Assembly: GCF_029218125.1 (NCBI RefSeq) | Contig: NZ_JARFXX010000006.1 | Span: 1 to 64,000 of the forward strand | Reading direction: 5' to 3' | Origin: Oscillibacter faecalis_A | Lineage (GTDB): Bacteria; Bacillota; Clostridia; Oscillospirales; Oscillospiraceae | Length of the DNA: 64,000 nucleotides | Part shown: in pieces, positions 61,233-64,000 of the stretch | How the letters are laid out: the number at the start of each line of letters is the position of its first letter | Numbering within the stretch: position 1 is the stretch's first letter | The notes under the pieces: model-generated | Database searches by the model: none | Told to the model about the DNA's origin: nothing | What the model saw: only the letters and a program-made list of their open reading frames with translations | Made by a program: the position numbers and the translations under genes

Positions 61233-61994
61233 TTAGGTTTTGGTCAGCTTTACCATCAGCTTGGCCGGGGTGAGCTTGGCCAGCAGCCGGTAAAACTTAT
61301 AGAACAGCCGGGGTGTATAAATGGTTTGTCCCGCTTTTGCCGCCCGCAGGGCGCCGCCGGCTACCCGCACCTGATCGCAGTAGGGCAGCAGCTCAAAGGC
61401 AGGGGAGTTGTGGATATGCCCGGTCTCCAGAAATTCCGTGGCCATGGGGCCGGGGCAGACTGCTGTGACCGTGATGCCCTTGGCCTTCAGTTCCTCCGCC
61501 GCGCCGATGGTATAGGCAGAGACATACGCCTTTGTGGCGGAATAGACCGTCATCCGGGGGGTGGGGCAGAAAGCGGCGATGGAGCTGACATTCAGAATGC
61601 GGCTCCCGGCCTCCATATAGGGAACGGACAGATTGGTGATGGCTGTGAGAGCCCGGAGGTTCAGGTCGATCATCCGAGTCTGGGACACGGTGTCTACCTC
61701 GCCGATTTTGCCGAGATAGCCGCACCCGGCGTTGTTGATGAGCAGGGAAATCTCAGGCTGTTCCTCCACCAGATGCTCGTGATAGGCGGTAAAGCTCATA
61801 GTGTCACACAGGTCCAAAGGCAGCGTCAGGACGCTGAGCCCCTCGTCTGTAAGCTGCGCGGCCAACTCCTCAAGCCGCTGGGCGCGGCGGGCAATGAGCC
61901 AGACCCGCTCGATCTCCGGAAACACCTGATGGACTTGGCGGGCAAATTCCAGCCCAAGCCCGGAGGATGCACCGGTAACGACTGCGGTTTTCAT
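61233..61994 (-). CDS. Short-chain dehydrogenase/reductase
   Basis: 253 aa with the classical SDR motifs TGASSGLG (residues 7-14), NNAG near 92-95, the Ser-containing NVSSIAAF and the catalytic YSATKAY. AAAGGAG lies 8 nt before ATG 61994. The substrate is unknown. It follows ppiB and smpB on the same strand. Confidence 0.9.
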   Translation of the reverse strand: MKTAVVTGASSGLGLEFARQVHQVFPEIERVWLIARRAQRLEELAAQLTDEGLSVLTLPLDLCDTMSFTAYHEHLVEEQPEISLLINNAGCGYLGKIGEVDTVSQTRMIDLNLRALTAITNLSVPYMEAGSRILNVSSIAAFCPTPRMTVYSATKAYVSAYTIGAAEELKAKGITVTAVCPGPMATEFLETGHIHNSPAFELLPYCDQVRVAGGALRAAKAGQTIYTPRLFYKFYRLLAKLTPAKLMVKLTKT

Positions 61995-62018
61995 AGGCGC
62001 TTCTCCTTTCGGAGCCGT

Positions 62019-62549
62019 TTAGTGGGTCTCGGGGGCGGGGTAATCAACGCCCTGCGTGTCCACCCGGACAGAGGCCATGACCACCGGCTTTTTCGGCATA
62101 TCGTTCATCATGTTCCGCTGGACCCGGGAGATGTCGATGGCAACGTCCTGCCCCTCGGTGATTTTGCCGAAGGCAGCGTACTGACCGTCCAGATGGGGGG
62201 CGGGGGCCACCATGACAAAGAACTGGCTGCCGGCGGAGTTGGGGGCCATGGTGCGGGCCATGGACAGCACGCCGGTCTCATGGAGCAGATCGTTCTGGTG
62301 GAAGCCGTTGGCGGCGAACTCGCCGTTGATCTCATAGCCGGGGCCGCCCATGCCGTTTCCGTTGGGGCAGCCGCCCTGGATCATAAAGCCGGGGATGACC
62401 CGGTGGAAGGTCAGGCCGTCATAGAAGCCCTTGTTAGCCAGAGAGATAAAGTTGTTGACGGTGTTAGGGGCCTTTTCGGGATACAGCTCGCCCCGCATCA
62501 CGCGGCCATCCTCCATGGTGATCGTTACAATAGGATTGCTCATATTCAT
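62019..62549 (-). CDS. Cyclophilin-type peptidyl-prolyl isomerase
   Basis: 176 aa, a cytoplasmic cyclophilin (no signal peptide): LYPEKAPNTVNNFISLANKG, FHRVIPGFMIQGG with the catalytic Arg, and GSQFFVM. ATG 62549 has AAAGGA 4 nt upstream; ATG 62543 at 10 nt is equally possible. It lies 19 nt after smpB and 24 nt before the SDR gene. Confidence 0.93.
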   Translation of the reverse strand: MNMSNPIVTITMEDGRVMRGELYPEKAPNTVNNFISLANKGFYDGLTFHRVIPGFMIQGGCPNGNGMGGPGYEINGEFAANGFHQNDLLHETGVLSMARTMAPNSAGSQFFVMVAPAPHLDGQYAAFGKITEGQDVAIDISRVQRNMMNDMPKKPVVMASVRVDTQGVDYPAPETH

Positions 62550-62568
62550 TCGTTCCTTTCTGAAAGTG

Positions 62569-63039
62569 TTATCTGCGGGCCTTCATGGCCCGGTCCATTT
62601 CGCGGCCGGCGTCCCGCTTGGCGATGGCATCCCGCTTGTCATAGTTCTTTTTGCCCCGACACAAACCGACCTCCACCTTCACCTTGGCGTTTTTAAAATA
62701 AACACTCAGAGGCACCAGTGTATAGCCATCCTGCTTGATGAGGGCGTGGAGCTTGCGAATCTCCCGCTTGTGCATCAAAAGCCGCCGGTCCCGGTCCGGG
62801 TCCCGGTTAAAAATATTGCCCTTTTCATAGGGGGAGATGTGCATACTGTGGACAAACAGCTCACCGTCCTTTACGGTGCAGTAGGAGTCCTTCAGGTTCA
62901 TAGAGCCGCCGCGAATGGACTTGACCTCCGTGCCGCACAGCTCAATGCCCGCCTCATACTTGTCCTCCACGAAGTAATCGTGGTAGGCCTTGCGGTTCTG
63001 GGCCGCAATTTTGATTCCCTTTTTCTCCGTGGGGATCAC
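62569..63039 (-). CDS. smpB: SsrA-binding protein SmpB
   Basis: 156 aa. It binds tmRNA and brings it to stalled ribosomes: GIKIAAQNRKAYHDYFVEDK, LCGTEVKSIRGGSMNLKDSY, and the basic C-terminal tail. GTG 63039 is proposed because an ATG at 63066 lies inside the promoter: TATACT at 63062-63057 would place the transcript start near 63050. This gives a leader of only about 11 nt and a weak ribosome site. First gene of smpB-ppi-SDR, possibly reaching ssrA. Confidence 0.93.
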   Translation of the reverse strand: MIPTEKKGIKIAAQNRKAYHDYFVEDKYEAGIELCGTEVKSIRGGSMNLKDSYCTVKDGELFVHSMHISPYEKGNIFNRDPDRDRRLLMHKREIRKLHALIKQDGYTLVPLSVYFKNAKVKVEVGLCRGKKNYDKRDAIAKRDAGREMDRAMKARR

Positions 63040-63056
63040 CTCGTTTCTGATATTGC

Positions 63057-63085
63057 AGTATACCATATTTTTACGCGGACTGCAA
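63057..63085 (-). promoter_or_regulatory. Promoter of smpB
   Basis: Minus strand: TTGCAG (63085-63080), 17 bp, TATACT (63062-63057). Nothing else is seen in 63086-63320. Confidence 0.72.
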
Positions 63086-63404
63086 CGGGCAAGTTTTTGA
63101 CGAAAATGGGCGGATAGAGAATGTCTGCCGGGTCAAAAGGATGGAAAGAGATATTCTTGTCCCGTTGCAGGAAAACAGGGCCCTGCGTATTGCGCTGAAG
63201 ACCCATTAAGAGTTCTACAAGACATTAGTAAAAATAATGTTATTGTCATAGTTGTAAATTATATTACTGAATAACGCGCTCATTTCTCTGTATTGCGGTA
63301 TTTTCTTCCTGTGACCTCTGTGCTATACTGATAAGGACAAAAAGGTAATACCAATTTGAGGCGCGGGACCATGAACCATGGACCGTATTTGGGGAGGCGG
63401 TATT

Positions 63405-63905
63405 GTGAGCAAGATCGGCGTTGTAATGGGAAGCACCAGCGATCTGCCGGTGGTGGAAAAGGCGATTCATATTTTAGAGGAGTATCAGGTGCCCTTTGAG
63501 GTGCGTGTGCTGTCCGCTCATCGGTGTCCGAATGAAGCAAGAGAATTTGCAGCTTCGGCGCGGGAGAGCGGATTTTCTGTTTTGATTGCCGCCGCCGGAA
63601 TGGCGGCGCATCTGGCCGGGGCGCTGGCGGCGAATACAACCCTGCCGGTCATTGGCATTCCGTGCAGCGGCGCCAATTTTGACGGGATGGACGCATTACT
63701 CTCCACGGTGCAGATGCCGGGCGGCATCCCGGTAGCGACGGTTGCGGTGAACGGCGCGAAGAATGCCGCCCTGCTGGCAATCGAGATTCTGGCCGTGACC
63801 GATGAGACACTGGCCGCCAAGCTGGCGGAGAGCCGCAGGCGGGAGACCGAGGCTGTTTTGCAGGCGGATGCAGATATGCGCCGGCGTTTTCACGCGGACG
63901 CTTGA
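63405..63905 (+). CDS. purE: N5-carboxyaminoimidazole ribonucleotide mutase PurE
   Basis: 166 aa of class I PurE, which moves the carboxyl group in step six of purine synthesis. Motifs: GSTSDLP, the catalytic SAHRCPNEA, AAAGMAAHLAGALAANTTLP. GTG 63405 has GGGGAGG 7 nt upstream, while ATG 63378 has none. A TATACT box lies at 63324-63329 without a clear -35. AATACC in the leader can pair with GGTATT just before the start, so a leader structure is possible. Confidence 0.95.
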   Translation: MSKIGVVMGSTSDLPVVEKAIHILEEYQVPFEVRVLSAHRCPNEAREFAASARESGFSVLIAAAGMAAHLAGALAANTTLPVIGIPCSGANFDGMDALLSTVQMPGGIPVATVAVNGAKNAALLAIEILAVTDETLAAKLAESRRRETEAVLQADADMRRRFHADA

Positions 63906-63944
63906 TTTTTGACACAAATTTATTTATGATAGGAGAAACGGAAC

Positions 63945-64000
63945 ATGGAAAAGAAAGAGCAGCTGTACGAGGGCAAGGCAAAAAAGGTTTATGCCACCGA
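63945..64000 (+). CDS. purC: Phosphoribosylaminoimidazole-succinocarboxamide synthase PurC (partial)
   Basis: The first 18 codons (MEKKEQLYEGKAKKVYAT) match the PurC N-terminus. AGGAG lies about 10 nt upstream of ATG 63945. The gene runs off the window and forms the purE-purC operon. Confidence 0.92.
   Translation, partial: MEKKEQLYEGKAKKVYAT

Noticed and set aside
61056..62696. 546-codon plus-strand frame over SDR and cyclophilin
   Set aside because: It is the complement of two clear genes and begins in the repeat block.
63066..63066. ATG 63066 as the smpB start
   Set aside because: It lies inside the promoter, upstream of the predicted transcript start, and has no ribosome site. GTG 63039 fits the family N-terminus better.

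Overview
The window looks like the chromosome of a spore-forming, anaerobic, gut-type Clostridium-class bacterium, most likely an Oscillospiraceae relative of Flavonifractor, Oscillibacter or Lawsonibacter. The grounds are AAGGAGG-type ribosome binding sites with TTGACA-17-TATAAT promoters, GC-rich core genes, a Firmicutes-type L27 with its Prp protease, a SigK gene, a pyruvate:ferredoxin oxidoreductase and crotonyl/butyryl-type fermentation. The family assignment is inference; no marker search could be run.

Layout. 1-0.8 kb: end of an rRNA operon (23S 3' end, tRNA-Lys, tRNA-Glu, then a 5S gene with its own consensus promoter). 1.3-7 kb: uppP, ftsK/spoIIIE, rplU-prp-rpmA, tRNA-Pro and an AT-rich membrane ORFan. 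7-11.4 kb: an FHA-RodA/FtsW fusion with its partner penicillin-binding protein. 11.5-14.4 kb: a copper-efflux operon (copA-csoR-copZ) behind a promoter with a CsoR operator in its spacer. 14.6-19.3 kb: a G5/3D-domain wall protein, rsmA, small regulators, and infC-rpmI-rplT with a leader attenuator and an ATA start. 19.4-33.5 kb: trmB, hbd, then a LacI-regulated tripartite tricarboxylate transporter with UxaA-type dehydratase subunits, a Gfo/Idh/MocA oxidoreductase and nifJ. 33.5-44 kb: AraC regulator, then sigK split by an 8.76-kb element. 44-55 kb: small enzymes, a lipoprotein SBP, pgeF, secA, an MBL-fold nuclease and rlmD. 55.3-58.7 kb: a 3.4-kb att-flanked insertion in the 3' end of rlmD carrying a hybrid histidine kinase. 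58.7-60.4 kb: a pseudopilin and decayed fragments. 60.4-63.1 kb: tmRNA, a 125-bp tandem repeat, SDR, cyclophilin and smpB. 63.4 kb to the end: purE and the start of purC.

The main discovery is the sigK-intervening (skin-like) element, 34650-43405. The N-terminal 210 codons of sigK (pro-sequence through region 4.2) lie at the right end and the last 29 codons at the left end, both on the minus strand. A large serine recombinase sits at the left end. Both junctions share CGGGA(G/T)ACATAGC. In the predicted circular form, two inverted 11-bp arms lie exactly 12 nt on either side of a central AC dinucleotide, which pins the crossover point. Precise excision would rebuild a 239-codon SigK. The element also carries a four-gene operon (tyrosine integrase, HELGH metallopeptidase, degenerate resolvase-like protein, unknown protein) and a Fic plus AIPR-cold-shock gene pair that looks like a phage-defence module. 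A developmental DNA switch carrying apparent defence cargo is the most interesting thing here.

A second accessory piece, in rlmD, is flanked by 21-bp direct repeats, has integrase-arm-like repeats at both ends and lacks an integrase, so it resembles a cis-mobilizable remnant.
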